From contig JAANSK020033354.1 of assembly GCA_011763485.2 (NCBI GenBank), positions 1-45,146 of the forward strand: a stretch of 45,146 nt of DNA, read 5' to 3'. The number at the start of each line of letters is the position of its first letter. Positions within the stretch are counted from its first letter, which is position 1. The position numbers were made by a program, and so were the translations under genes. Below are positions 1 to 9,718 of the stretch, one piece after another. Source of the DNA: Isoetes engelmannii. Taxonomy: Eukaryota; Streptophyta; Lycopodiopsida; Isoetales; Isoetaceae. The notes beneath the pieces are model-generated. The model saw only the letters and a program-made list of their open reading frames with translations. It was not told the DNA's origin and searched no databases.

Positions 1-880
1 TAGTGTTTTTGGTTAAAAAAGTTAACTAATTCTTAACTAAATTTCTTAACTATATGCTAACTTAACTAGTGGTGCGAGTGTAAATTCGGTTAAAAACTAT
101 AATTTAACTTAACTTAACCGCTGGTGCGAATGTACCCTTAGTCTCCTAAAAATTCGATCATTTTTGCAAAAATCTGGTGATGTTGTAAAAAGTAAGGCAA
201 AAACCCGTTACTTGTAAAGTGGAGCAGGATATTTTTTTCTATATGTGCTAGGTATATTTTTATATGTGCCTACATCTTAATATATATTTACATCCTTAGT
301 CCCCTTTTTATTATTACAATATCCCCACCAAATTTGCATTATCATAATAAAAAGTATCTACATTAAGAAAATCATAAAAAGTATTTGCATGTATATGCAT
401 GTGGACCATAGAGAAATAAATCAATGGTTCTGGGATTTTGCCCTCTTTTTTTGCCAACATGGCAAGCAATGCAATTTGTGAAAGCATCCTCAGCAGGAGA
501 ACTGCCATTAAGACAAAATGGCATGCACAAATGGAGATTGAGAGCTTGAATGCTTGCACATCAATTCAAGTTAATGGTCCTCCTATGACTAGGGATTTTG
601 ACTTTACAAGAAGCATTGTAGTTTGAAAAGAAAAATCTAAACGCCATATTTACGTTGGTGAATCAAGCCAGCATCTTTGAGAGAAAATTGTTCAATGTTA
701 AGACTTATTTTTATTTAACAAGTCGAAACTTACTTTTACATTATAAAAAAGCTATTGACTTGTTATATAAAGCATGAAGGCAAAAATCCGATATACTTTA
801 TAAGAAATAGGCGAAATCCGGTGCATTTAGGAAAAATCCGATAGATCTTTGAGCGAGAAGGCAAAAAACTTATAGGATAG
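1..880. other. AT-rich spacer without a supported gene
   Basis: No coding sequence is supported here. The first 140 bases are rich in short TTAAC/GTTAA words, and two variants of GGTGCGARTGTA occur about 55 bases apart (near 72 and 123), so this may be the end of a decayed DNA element. Two stretches, near 190 and 775-850, share words such as GGCAAAAA and AAAAATCCGAT. Nothing else is recognisable. Confidence 0.4.
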
Positions 881-884
881 AAAA

Positions 885-2275
885 AAAAATTCGCGCCCTA
901 CCAGTGCCTTCACAGACCGGATTGCCCTTAACACTCACGAAGGCCGACATCATAATGGGCCTCCAACGCCTTGCCAATGGAAAGGCAGTAGATCTTGATG
1001 GCATGCAGTCAGAGCTCCTCAAGTTGGCAGGGCCAGGAATTGTGCCGCTGTTGACAGTGATGCTCAACAACGCACTGCGACAGGGTCTCCTGCCATAGTG
1101 GACCTGTAGCAGAGTGGTGCCCATATACAAGACTGGCGAGCCCAATTGTCCGGCCAACTACCGCACCATAATGGTCAGCTCGCTCTTTGCAAAGCTCCTG
1201 ACTACTGTTATTAAGCACCGCACCACCATATGGGCAGAGGATTCGGGGGTTCGAGCTCTCACCCAGGTGGGCTTCCGACCTGGGCATTCAACCATCGACC
1301 ATTTGTTCGCACTGCGAGCCATTATAGAGGACAGCAGGAACCGCCGCCAGGACCTCTATTGTAGATAGTGCCATATCTGATCCTGCTCCAGGAGACAGGT
1401 TTCTTCCCACTCCAGAGAGCAGCCATGTGTCAGCACCTGCTATATTTCCAAAAGGTTTCCCGGATGGATGAAAACCGGCTACCAAGAGCAGCCTTGGCGG
1501 TCGCAATGGGCCCGCATCGCCTCAAAACCTGTTGGAAAGACAAGCAGGCACAGTGACTATCCCAATGGCAGGTGCAGGTACACAGGTGTATACGGGTCTG
1601 CACAAAGAAGGACCACGACGACCTGAAGGCCTACCTTGACACCTGCTTCCTCGGCAAGCTCTGGGACATGGAGGCCCTGGCACAGATCAAGTTGGGGCAT
1701 TATAGAGAAAATGTGAATTCGACACTCAAGCGGGGGCTCCAGCAGTACCTGATCACCCCCCTCTCCATGAAAAAGTGTAGACTCATCGCCTCCATCCGAA
1801 GGGGAGGACACCACCTCCGTATTGAAACTGGGTGATGGGCAAGGGAAGCACGGGAGGATGGAACTTGTGAGTGCTGCCACCAGGGGGTTCTCGAGGACGA
1901 GTGCCATGCCCTGTAAGCCTGCCCCTCCTATGCACATATCATAGCACGGTATCCGCAGTTAGTGATACCGGCCAGGCACTCCATCTCCTGCTCAACACTA
2001 AAGCGGCAGGCACTCTTGGGTCATATCTTCAGGAGGTTCTCGACGAGCGCCATCGATTATGTCCCACTTCCCAGTGAAGATCTCTACTTTGAGTACTCAG
2101 CTGGGGGGGTGACATCCCTTTGTTTTGTATACCAGCAAGCGCATTGCCGCCACGGGTTTTTCCCACGTGGGTTTTTTTACCCGGGTCGTAATACGCTTGT
2201 TGTTTGCCTTGTACAGGTCCCATAGGCCAATTGGTCTCCGTGGATGATAAAATTTTTATTCTATTCTATTCTATT
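885..2275 (+). mobile_element. LINE copy 1: 5'-truncated, internally deleted non-LTR retrotransposon
   Basis: The plus strand encodes broken pieces of a non-LTR retrotransposon polyprotein. At 904-1368 lie the N-terminal reverse-transcriptase blocks, with the words NGKAVDLDG and GFRPGHST. At 1368-1556, 1572-1835 and on to about 2080 lie C-terminal pieces that closely match the second copy at 38060-39641. The catalytic palm with its YxDD motif is absent: the reading jumps at about 1364 from the N-terminal block into sequence matching 38760 of copy 2. Several stops interrupt the frame. The 3' end carries a conserved tail, GGCCAATTGG, then GATGATAAAA, then TTCTA pentamers. I infer RNA-templated insertion with this A/T-rich tail; the clade was not identified. 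Confidence 0.85.
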
Positions 2276-2340
2276 ATTTTTGTTAAAATTGTTAGGTTAA
2301 AAGTTGTGGTAAAAAAATAAAAGGAAAGTACAAAAGTAGC

Positions 2341-2535
2341 GTGGATAATGGCATCGATCCGGGCTATCGGATCAAGATTCTAGAAGGGGGCGAGCATGCA
2401 TGTCTTACATGCATGCATTGCATGCTTTTATGGTGGAAGATCGCTATTTTAGGCGTGGTTCTTCAGCAGCATCTCATCGGCGCTTCCTCCTCATCTCTCA
2501 GCAGTACACTGTTCTTTTCTTTTCTCTTTGAACCA
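2341..2535 (+). repeat. Direct repeat, left copy (about 185 bp)
   Basis: This segment starts near ATCGATCC, runs through TCTAGAAGGGGG, a cluster of GCATGCATG palindromes, GCTATTTTAGGCGTGG and CAGCAGCATCTCAT, and ends near TCTCTTTGAACC. Nearly the same series recurs at 2724-2910 in the same orientation about 383 bases on. No long terminal TG/CA ends or coding sequence identify the element. It could be a small non-autonomous retroelement or a segmental tandem duplication. Confidence 0.75.
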
Positions 2536-2723
2536 AGTAGGGGAGGGGCTTCTCTCTGCTTGGTTTGAATAGTTTGGCATCTCTTCTCATGCTATGGCAT
2601 GTTCCTTCTCAGCTTTTCGTCTTTTTGGGCCTTCATCCTTTGATCTTCATCCTCGATCCCGTTTGCTAAAGAAAGTTCTCTTCTTTTCGGTAGTTTTTGT
2701 CGTCTCATGCGAGCCCCATAGAA

Positions 2724-2910
2724 TGACATCGATACAAGCCATCGAATCGAGATTCTAGAAGGGGGTGAGCATGCATGTCTTGCATGCATGCATTGCATGA
2801 TTGTTCTGGTGGGAGATCGCTATTTTAGGCGTGGTCCTTCAGCAGCATCTCATTGGCGCTTCCTCGTCGTCTCTCAGCAGTACATTGTTCTCTTCTTTTC
2901 TCTTTGAACC
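2724..2910 (+). repeat. Direct repeat, right copy (about 185 bp)
   Basis: Second copy of the 2341-2535 unit with scattered substitutions, mostly transitions. The sequence between the copies (2536-2723) ends with TCGTCTCATGCGAGCCCCAT, and a close variant of that word recurs at about 3429-3448, followed again by TCTAGAAGGGG. A third, truncated unit therefore probably follows. Confidence 0.75.
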
Positions 2911-4095
2911 CTTTCTCCCCCTTTAATTTATTGTTGTTGTATTTGTCGTGTGGCACACGTCACCTGCCCCTCGCTTTTCAACGTTTTGTGGCGCGGCCCG
3001 CCTTAACAACCCCTCGCTTTTCGGGTTTTTTTTTTTTTTTTTTTTTTTTTACTCTTGTGTTTTAGTGTTGGTGATGTGAAGGTACAGGTTAACAACCGGC
3101 AGCACTTTCAACTTCTCCATTCGTGGGTTTTGGGAGCGATTTTCAGCCCTACGTTTGTCAAAGCCCCTTGTCGAAGGCTTATCACTAGGGGTTTTCCTCG
3201 AAAACTAGAAAGGGTGGGGTTTTAAAGTCCCGATGATAAGCTATCGGCAGGTACAACAACCAACATCTATTAGCATTGTAATTTTTGGGGTCCGGGTTCT
3301 ATAATTGGATATTCCCTTTTTTTTTTTTTTTTTTGTGGGTAGTTCGCATGTTTGCGGCTACCCACTGTCCATCATTGTAGAAAATCTGCTGAGAGATGAA
3401 TGAGAAGCCTATCTATCGAGAGTTTTTGTCGTTTCATGCGAGCCCCATTCTAGAAGGGGTTTCCTTGAAATAAAGTTAGCTATATTGGTAAAAAGTATTA
3501 AAGCTAATGACATGAGAGCATATAACTTAAGACAAGAAACAATAACATACATAGTTAAAGTGTGTATGCTATTATCATGGTTGAGCATTTTAGTATGTTT
3601 GCATTCACATGTATTTTGCCTTGTACCAAGGATGCTTTATTTTCACTGGACTTAGTTGCTTGCTAGAAGTCTTAACGATGTAGATTCTTGATGTTAACCT
3701 TGCGATGGACTATATTTAAGTTGATATTATGCTATTTGCATTGATGTTGTGATAATTTAGAACACTATGATTTATAACACTATAAGATGCTCTTTGACAT
3801 AGACCTCTGGGACGGGAGTCTAGGTGCGATGGTCTAGACTCGCGGTTATTGCGCAGTTAATATATAAATAGTATATTATTTGAACATGGGGCGTTGGTAC
3901 CTTGGGTACAACGTCATGCATAGTTAAGTGGTCCTCCATTGCTGGACGCGGCGTGAATGCTTGTGCTATGTCACTGGCCTGATCAGTCCAATTGACCATG
4001 CTCAGACCCAAAGGAATATTGGTTGTAATCTATGATGCTATGGTCGCTAAGTTAATATTATGTTACCTTGGATGTTTGAATTGAGTTACAATGTT
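2911..4095. other. Gene-free spacer with two long poly-T tracts
   Basis: An uninterrupted run of 25 T lies at 3026-3050 and another of 18 T at 3317-3334. They may be antisense poly-A tails of retro-inserted sequence, but no coding body is recognisable next to them. The short open frame at 3820-4011 has no family resemblance. From 3480 to the copia target duplication at 4096-4100 I see nothing definite. Confidence 0.4.
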
Positions 4096-4100
4096 GGAGG

Positions 4101-4688
4101 TGTTAGTAGAAACTGAGATTAACTCACAATCACAATGGTATCACAAACACTTCACCTTAAGGAACACAACTAATGTCTTTGCATCACCAAAATCACATTA
4201 TACAATTATTCAACCACAACCATTGAATTTAGAATCATTAGCCAATATGAAATAATTCGTTCTCTAGAATTCATGCATTGCCCAATACAACATCTCAAAG
4301 TTCTGCACTGCGCCTAATGCTATTTAGGTTGATTGCTCCCGATCACTCACAAGGAGCATATCAGGTTTCTTATATATGCTAGCTGCTTCCGACGGTGTGG
4401 GATCTGCTCCGACGGTTCTGCCATGGCCGAGCTTTTGAATTCTAACTGTCACGAATTCCTTTGTCCACGCCATAGTTTAAACATGGCAACTTTGACCTCC
4501 AGAATTATTATTCTTATTCTAACCATTGCACCATGCAACCAAGTGAATTTTAATCACTTAAAATTCACTTCACCTTAATCACTAGGACCATTCACCTGTG
4601 AAGATTTTGGCCACAACTCCTGTGAGACTTTATCTGTACATAATTATTTTAGACACAAGTAGTTAATTTTATCTGATCACATTCAGCA
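4101..4688 (-). repeat. Copia 3' LTR (588 bp)
   Basis: On the plus strand it begins TGTTAGTAGA and ends ATTCAGCA, and so has TG/CA termini. Compared with the 5' LTR it carries about 90 extra bases (roughly 4341-4430) and lacks about 30 bases near 4590. The extra block contains CTTATATA at 4369-4376, which reads TATATAAG on the element's coding strand and is a plausible core-promoter TATA box. Confidence 0.93.
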
Positions 4689-4695
4689 CTCCCCC
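4689..4695 (-). other. Copia polypurine tract
   Basis: The plus-strand word CTCCCCC, directly inside the 3' LTR, reads GGGGGAG on the element's strand. This is the expected place and composition of the plus-strand primer of an LTR retrotransposon. Confidence 0.85.
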
Positions 4696-4809
4696 ATCAG
4701 ATGAAATTACCTGTAACGTTTTAAACCTTGTCCCTTGATGTCACTTGTGCAGCATTTTTATCATGACTGAAGAACCTATGTATCAGACGAACCCACCTGT
4801 ATCATTTCA

Positions 4810-5870
4810 AGTATTCTGTACATGTTCAGAACTAAGGGAACTTTGTCTCACACCAAGAATTTCTTTGAACTTGTCAAGCTTCACCAATGTTAGGGCTTTA
4901 GTCAGAATGTCTGCAGCCTGTTCTAAAGTATTAACATACTCAACAGACATGTACTTCTTTGCCACCATTTCTCTGATAAAATGCATGTGCAATTTGGTGT
5001 AACACAGGGTTTTTCGTGATAGCAATGCAACTTTGGCTGTCACTTAAAAGTACTGTTGCATTCCTTTGTAATATTTCTATTCATCAAGCAACCTCCTACA
5101 CCAAACAATATCTTTTGCTGCAAGTGTGGCAACAGCATACTCAGCTTCAGCTGAGGACATTGCTGTACTAGTTTGTCTCTTTGATTTCCATATGATAGCT
5201 GCTCCACCTAGCATCAAAGAGAATCGTGAAGTTGACTTCCTATAGTCAGGGTCAGAGGCCCAATCTGCATCAAAGTAACCTTTTAGGTTTAGATGATCAT
5301 TTGTATAACTTATCCCTTGATCCTGAGTTCCTTTGAGATATTTTAAGACACGTTTGGCAGCAGTCCAATGATGCTTTCCAAGATTATTTGTGTACCTGCT
5401 TAGCAAGCTAACTGCAAAAGAAATATCTGGTCGAGTGCAATTGCTTACATAAAGAAGACAGCCAATTAATTCCCTATATGGGACTTCTTCCATTTCCTTT
5501 TGTTCTTCAGCTGTTTTGGGACACATATTCTCAGAGATTGAATGACCAGACACAATAGTTGTGGCAACAGGTTTGCATTCCTGCAGTCCAAATCTCTCCA
5601 ACATACCTTGAATATTTGATGCTTGAGTGAGCGTAAGTTTCCCGTTAGATCTGTCCCTATGGACTTCAATTCCCAAAAATTTCCTTAACTCCCCAAGGTC
5701 TGCCATCTTATACTTGTCCTTAAGAATATTTTTGCATCTGTTCAAACACTCGATGTTATTGGCAACCATAAAGCAATCATCAACATACATAGCAATGATA
5801 CAATAGTTTCCGTTTTCCTTCAGGACATAAATGTTACCATTTGTTTGCAGTTTAGAAAATCCTTTCTTTA
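4810..5870 (-). pseudogene. Copia reverse transcriptase C-terminal half and RNase H
   Basis: The minus-strand frame 5077-5790 encodes the RT active site YVDD, then DLGELRKFLGIEV, a thumb/connection with VPYRELIGCLLYVSNCTRPDI, and the RNase H domain (GYFDADWASD, SSAEAEY). Coding sequence extends upstream to about 5870 in the same frame (KKGFSKLQTNGNIYVL). Downstream, a different frame at 4807-5043 carries the RNase H tail (HFIREMVAKK, EQAADILTKAL), so at least one frameshift separates the two. The N-terminal half of RT is not upstream on this strand; it is inverted at 5886-6248. No functional polymerase can be made. Confidence 0.93.
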
Positions 5871-5885
5871 TGAGAGAGGCCTGCT

Positions 5886-6248
5886 GACAAGAATGTGGTA
5901 AAAAATAAATGGATCTACAAGCTAAAATCAGAAGCAGATGGAAAGGGCCAAAAATATAAAGCCAGGTTAGTTGCTAAGGGTTTTTCCCAAAAGAAAGGGC
6001 TAGACTATGAAGAGACCTTCTCTCCAATAGTTAAGCTAGCTAGTATAAGAATGCTCTTGTCTATTGCAAATGCAAAAAATTTGGAAATACATCATATGGA
6101 TGTAAGTACAGCATTTCTGAATGCTAAACTGAATGAGGAGATATTTATGGAATAGCCTCAAGGATTTGAAACAGGACATAATATAGTTTGGAGACTTAAA
6201 AGAGCAGTTTATGGACTCAAACAAGCTCCAAAGGAGTGGTGCTTTAAA
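5886..6248 (+). pseudogene. Copia reverse transcriptase N-terminal half, inverted
   Basis: The plus-strand reading frame encodes typical copia RT block 1-3 sequence: VVKNKWIYKLK, KARLVAKGFSQ, DYEETFSPIVK, HHMDVSTAFLNAKL, then after one stop AVYGLKQAPKEW. Every other part of the element reads from the minus strand, so this block is flipped in place. On the minus strand the linker ORF ends just above the block and the RT palm resumes just below it, which gives the approximate breakpoints. The codons before the usual start of block 1 and after the KEW motif appear lost, so small deletions accompanied the event. Confidence 0.92.
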
Positions 6249-6296
6249 GGTTTGTGTTCTTTGAAAAGCCTAAATCTCTTCTTCCATGGCCCTCTG

Positions 6297-6662
6297 CTAG
6301 TTTGCTGATTCTTGAATGATTTGTGACTCTTCAAAATCACATGGTACATTAGGTTCTAAGATTGCCATAATCTTATCAATTTCTACCTCATTTGCATGCC
6401 TTTTGCTTTTGCCACCCTCATCTCTACCAAACGGCTCAAGCTCAATATGCATGTCCTTTCTTAACCTTTCAGCCTCAGTGCTCCTTCTCTTCTTTATGAC
6501 ATTATTATCCTCCATTTCAACATCTTGGTGGTCTGATGGGGTATTTCCTGTTGTACCTACTGTGTTTTCCATAATAGAATCCTTGTTTCCATTGTCTTCA
6601 TCCATATCAATACAAGTAGGACTGTTTTGTGAGACATCCTTTTCCTTCTCGACCTGTTTCAA
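6297..6662 (-). pseudogene. Copia integrase-RT linker region
   Basis: An acidic, low-complexity frame (SDHQDVEMEDNN, KKRRSTEAERL) sits between the integrase C-terminus and the RT start, where copia polyproteins have a variable linker. It continues below 6297, in changed frame and with stops, through an RAMEEE-like stretch that normally precedes the RT domain. It has no catalytic function of its own. Confidence 0.75.
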
Positions 6663-6689
6663 TTTGTGCAGCTCCCTATCCTTATAGAG

Positions 6690-7428
6690 TCAGCCTTCTT
6701 CAAAGACTACATCCCTGCTCAAAATTATCTTCTTACTTTCGGATTCATAGAGTGGGTACCCTTTTGCTTCCTCATCATATCCAATGAGATAACATATGAT
6801 TGCTCTATCATCTAATTTCCTCCTATCTTCCTCTTGAATGTGAACATAAGCAAGGCAACCATAAGCTTTAAATAGATCAAAAGAAGGTTCAGTACCATAC
6901 CATAATTTATCAGGTGCTTCTCCATGGTTGCTTGAACTTGGAAGCTTGTTTTATATTTTGGTGGCAGCTCTAAGTGCTTCCTCCCATAAATAGTTTGGTA
7001 AACCTGCATGTTTAATCATAGATCTTATAGCATTCGATAAGGACATGTTCTTCCTCTCGGCTATCCCATTCTGTTGTGGGGTTCGAGCACAGGTAAGTTG
7101 TCTTCTAATACCAAGGTTAATGCAGTACTGCTTGAACTTATAGGAGACAAATTCTCCACCTCTATCAGTCCTGAGGCATTTGATCCTTTTCCTTGTTTGC
7201 CTTTCGACTTCTGCCTGATATTGTTTAAAGGCATCAAAGGTTTGAACTTTGGATCTCAAGGTGTAGCATTTTGTCTTTCTAGAATAGTCATCTGTAAATG
7301 TTATAAAAATACCTCTTCCCATGAATACTCCTTACATTTAGGGGCCCACAAACATCATTATGAATCAACTCCAAAATTCCATTTGCCCTCTTACCAAATT
7401 TCTAAAATGGCAGCCTGCTACTTTTGCC
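6690..7428 (-). pseudogene. Copia integrase catalytic core and C-terminal region
   Basis: The core at 6951-7322 shows the DDE residues: the first Asp in ITFTDDYSRK, the second in CLRTDRGGEF, and the Glu in TPQQNGIAERKN. Just upstream the words HNDVCGPL are readable in another frame (about 7340-7375). After a stop or shift near 6951 the C-terminal region continues in another frame with NKLPSSSNHGEAPDKLWYG and LIGYDEEAKGYPLY down to about 6690. The open frame is broken at both ends of the core. Confidence 0.9.
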
Positions 7429-8283
7429 TTAATGACAACCTTCACATTTGAGTGTTCCAAATTCATTTTCCTCTCCATTTATTAAACCTTTTTTGATCAT
7501 ATCAGCAATCTTTTGAGCATTGGTATGACCTAATCTTTCATGCCAAAGTTTAGCATTTGGAAGATTAATTGAGTTAACCATAATGGGATCATCATTATAA
7601 AAACCAAACAATTTCCCAAACCGTTTTCCAAGAAATTTGATTTCATTATCTTTCAACACTTTACAACATTCCTTGTCAAAATTGACTTGGAATCCAAGAT
7701 CAACAAGCTGAGTTACAGAAATCAAGTTCTTGATTATATTAGGAACACACAAAACATCTTTAAGAACTACTCTCTTGCCCTCCAAATCATAAAGCTCCAA
7801 GAGTCCACCTTCTTCAACCTTTTGCATTCTTCCATTTCCCAACTGAATGTATTTAGAGTTCTCCTTTCTTCTCTCCTTTAGTATTTCCTTTGATCTTATC
7901 ACGCTTCTTTCAGCTCCACTATCTAGCACAAACAAATTACTGTCACGTTTAGAGATAGAATCAGAATTTGAGAAAATTTTAGGAATTTTTACCTCTTCAT
8001 TCTCGTCTACCTCTTCTTCGGTCTCTTCTTCATCTCCTTCTCTTGCAATGCTTATAGAAGTGGCTCTCCCCCTTCCTGTATTTTTGAAACTTCCTCTTCC
8101 TCTGGTAATCCTACCTCCAAGATCGCTGCCCCTGCCTCTATTACTGTTTTTATTCCTCTCAGGACTAGAACATTTACTTGCAATATGACCAAACCCTTGG
8201 CAATTGAAACATTTGGTTTCTTTAACTGTTTTAGGGCAGTTAGCTTTGATATGCCCATAGGCATTGCATGCAAAACAGTGCAC
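7429..8283 (-). pseudogene. Copia zinc knuckles, protease and pre-integrase domain
   Basis: This 284-codon frame starts with two CCHC nucleocapsid knuckles (residues about 3-16 and 23-38, CFACNAYGHIKANC and CFNCQGFGHIASKC). An Arg/Gly-rich stretch follows (residues 45-70), then the retropepsin active site LDSGAERSVI (about 121-130), and finally the GAG-pre-integrase zinc motif with LWHERLGH and CEGCH at the C-terminus. The downstream integrase is separated by a frame change. The upstream gag is also out of frame, with about 140 bases of shifted linker between. Confidence 0.92.
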
Positions 8284-8445
8284 TCCTTGCCCTTTTCCTC
8301 CAGCATAAAGTATTTCAGCTGACTCCTCTATTCCTTCTAAGACTTTTTCTGTTCTAACTCTGTTCTTAGCATCATTTCAGCCTTATTCCTAGTCTTGGCC
8401 ACATTTCTTATAAGAACCGAAAGGTGTTCATTAGATGAGACTGCC

Positions 8446-9009
8446 CTAGGATAAGACTTGGTATCTATCATTGATGGTCACTCCTGCCCCATCTAAGTCT
8501 GCTATAATGTTCTCAAACCTATTAAAGAACTCAAAAATATCTTCCTCCTCATGAAACTTCAAATTTCTTAGTTCACTTTCCAAGACATCAATTTGGGAAG
8601 AAGTTTTAGCCTCATAATTCTTTAAAAGATAATTCCACATCTCCCTAGGAGACTTTCCTCTTAGCTTCAACATAATGGTAGGACTAACTTTGCTGCAAAT
8701 AATTCCTTTTGCTTCCTTGATCTTTGCATTCTTGGAAATACTCCTTGAACTGACCTCCTGTTCTGCTCCAGAACCTTGAGAAGAACTTGCACCACCTGCA
8801 CTCTTAATTCCTCCAATGGTACTGCCTCCAACTGCACTTGTAACAGACACATTTTCTGCTACATTGTCATCCCCATCAGGGTCCACCAGCTCCCACAAAT
8901 CTTCCACTTCTAGGATGTGGATGATCTGATTCTTCCATATCTGAAATCCTGGTCCCCCTTTATACAGTTCCACTGCATTGAGTAGGCTTGCTTCAAACCT
9001 GCTTGCCAT
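8446..9009 (-). pseudogene. Copia gag, N-terminal capsid part
   Basis: The frame begins MASRFEAS about 10 bases after the primer-binding site and runs 187 codons. It shows the plant copia gag (UBN2-type) pattern: IWKNQIIHILEVEDLWELV near residue 24, then KEAKGIICSKVSPTIM, PREMWNYLLKNYEA and LKFHEEEDIFEFFNRFENI. It ends at a stop before the zinc knuckles, whereas intact copia gag continues into them, so this is a truncated, frameshifted copy. The start is fixed by proximity to the primer site. Confidence 0.9.
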
Positions 9010-9018
9010 CTAGAATCA

Positions 9019-9033
9019 CCTGCTCTGATACTA
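9019..9033 (-). other. Copia primer-binding site (initiator Met tRNA type)
   Basis: Directly inside the 5' LTR the element's strand reads TAGTATCAGAGCAGG. The plant copia consensus complementary to the 3' end of initiator Met tRNA is TGGTATCAGAGC, so this site has one mismatch in the tRNA-pairing part. The gag ATG follows immediately. Confidence 0.9.
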
Positions 9034-9035
9034 CT

Positions 9036-9560
9036 TGTTAGTAGAAATTGAGATTAACTCACAATCACAATGGTATCACAAACACTTCACCTTAAGGAAC
9101 ACAACTAATGTCTTTGCATCACCAAAATCACATTATGCAATTATTCAACCACAACCATTGAATTTAGAACCATTAGCCAATATGAAATAATTCGTTCTCT
9201 AGAATTCATGCATTGGCCAATACAACATCTCGAAGTTCTGCACTGCGCCTAATGCTATTTAGGTTGATTGCTCCTGCTTTGAATTCTAACTGTAACGAAT
9301 TCATTTGTCCACGCCATGGTTTAAACATGGCAATTTTGACCTCCAGAATCATTATAATTATTCTAACCATTGCACCATGCAACCAAGTGAATTTTAAGTT
9401 AAAATTCACTTCACCTTAAATACTAGGACCATGATCACCTGTATGGAAACTTAGGTACAACATTCACCTGTGAAGAGTTTGGCCACAACTCCTGTGAGTC
9501 TTTATCTGTACAGAATTATTTTAGACGCATGTAGGTAATTTTATCTGATCACATTCAACA
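9036..9560 (-). repeat. Copia 5' LTR (525 bp)
   Basis: On the plus strand it begins TGTTAGTAGA and ends ATTCAACA. It aligns along its length with 4101-4688 but lacks the roughly 90-base block that carries the TATATAAG word in the other LTR. It has about 30 extra bases near 9440. As this is the LTR that should drive transcription, its promoter may be defective. Confidence 0.93.
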
Positions 9561-9718
9561 GGAGGGAGGGGACTAGGTGTTCCGTGTCCAAGCTCACCGT
9601 CTACTCTTGTTTAATTATTGATTTATGTATTAAGCTTTAGAGATATTGAGGGATTGGACAAGGGCATGGTCATCTCCACCTGGAGTGGAGAAAAGTGGGT
9701 GTACATGGTCCAATCTCT

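Larger units (their letters stand above)
4101..9560 (-). mobile_element. Full-length, inactive Ty1/copia LTR retrotransposon
   Basis: The element lies on the minus strand. It is bounded by LTRs at 9036-9560 (5') and 4101-4688 (3') and flanked by a perfect 5-bp target duplication, GGAGG, at 4096-4100 and 9561-9565. It has an initiator-Met-type primer site beside the 5' LTR and a polypurine tract beside the 3' LTR. Domain order on the minus strand is gag, zinc knuckles, protease, integrase, then reverse transcriptase and RNase H. Integrase upstream of RT is the diagnostic copia order. Frameshifts, stops and an internal inversion at about 5886-6248 make it non-autonomous. The LTRs also differ by two indels, so it is not recent. 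Confidence 0.95.

Noticed and set aside
4333-4578. 81-codon frame in the copia 3' LTR, and its counterpart at 9213-9419
   Set aside because: Both lie within LTR sequence and are on the strand opposite to the element; the shared translation reflects LTR identity.
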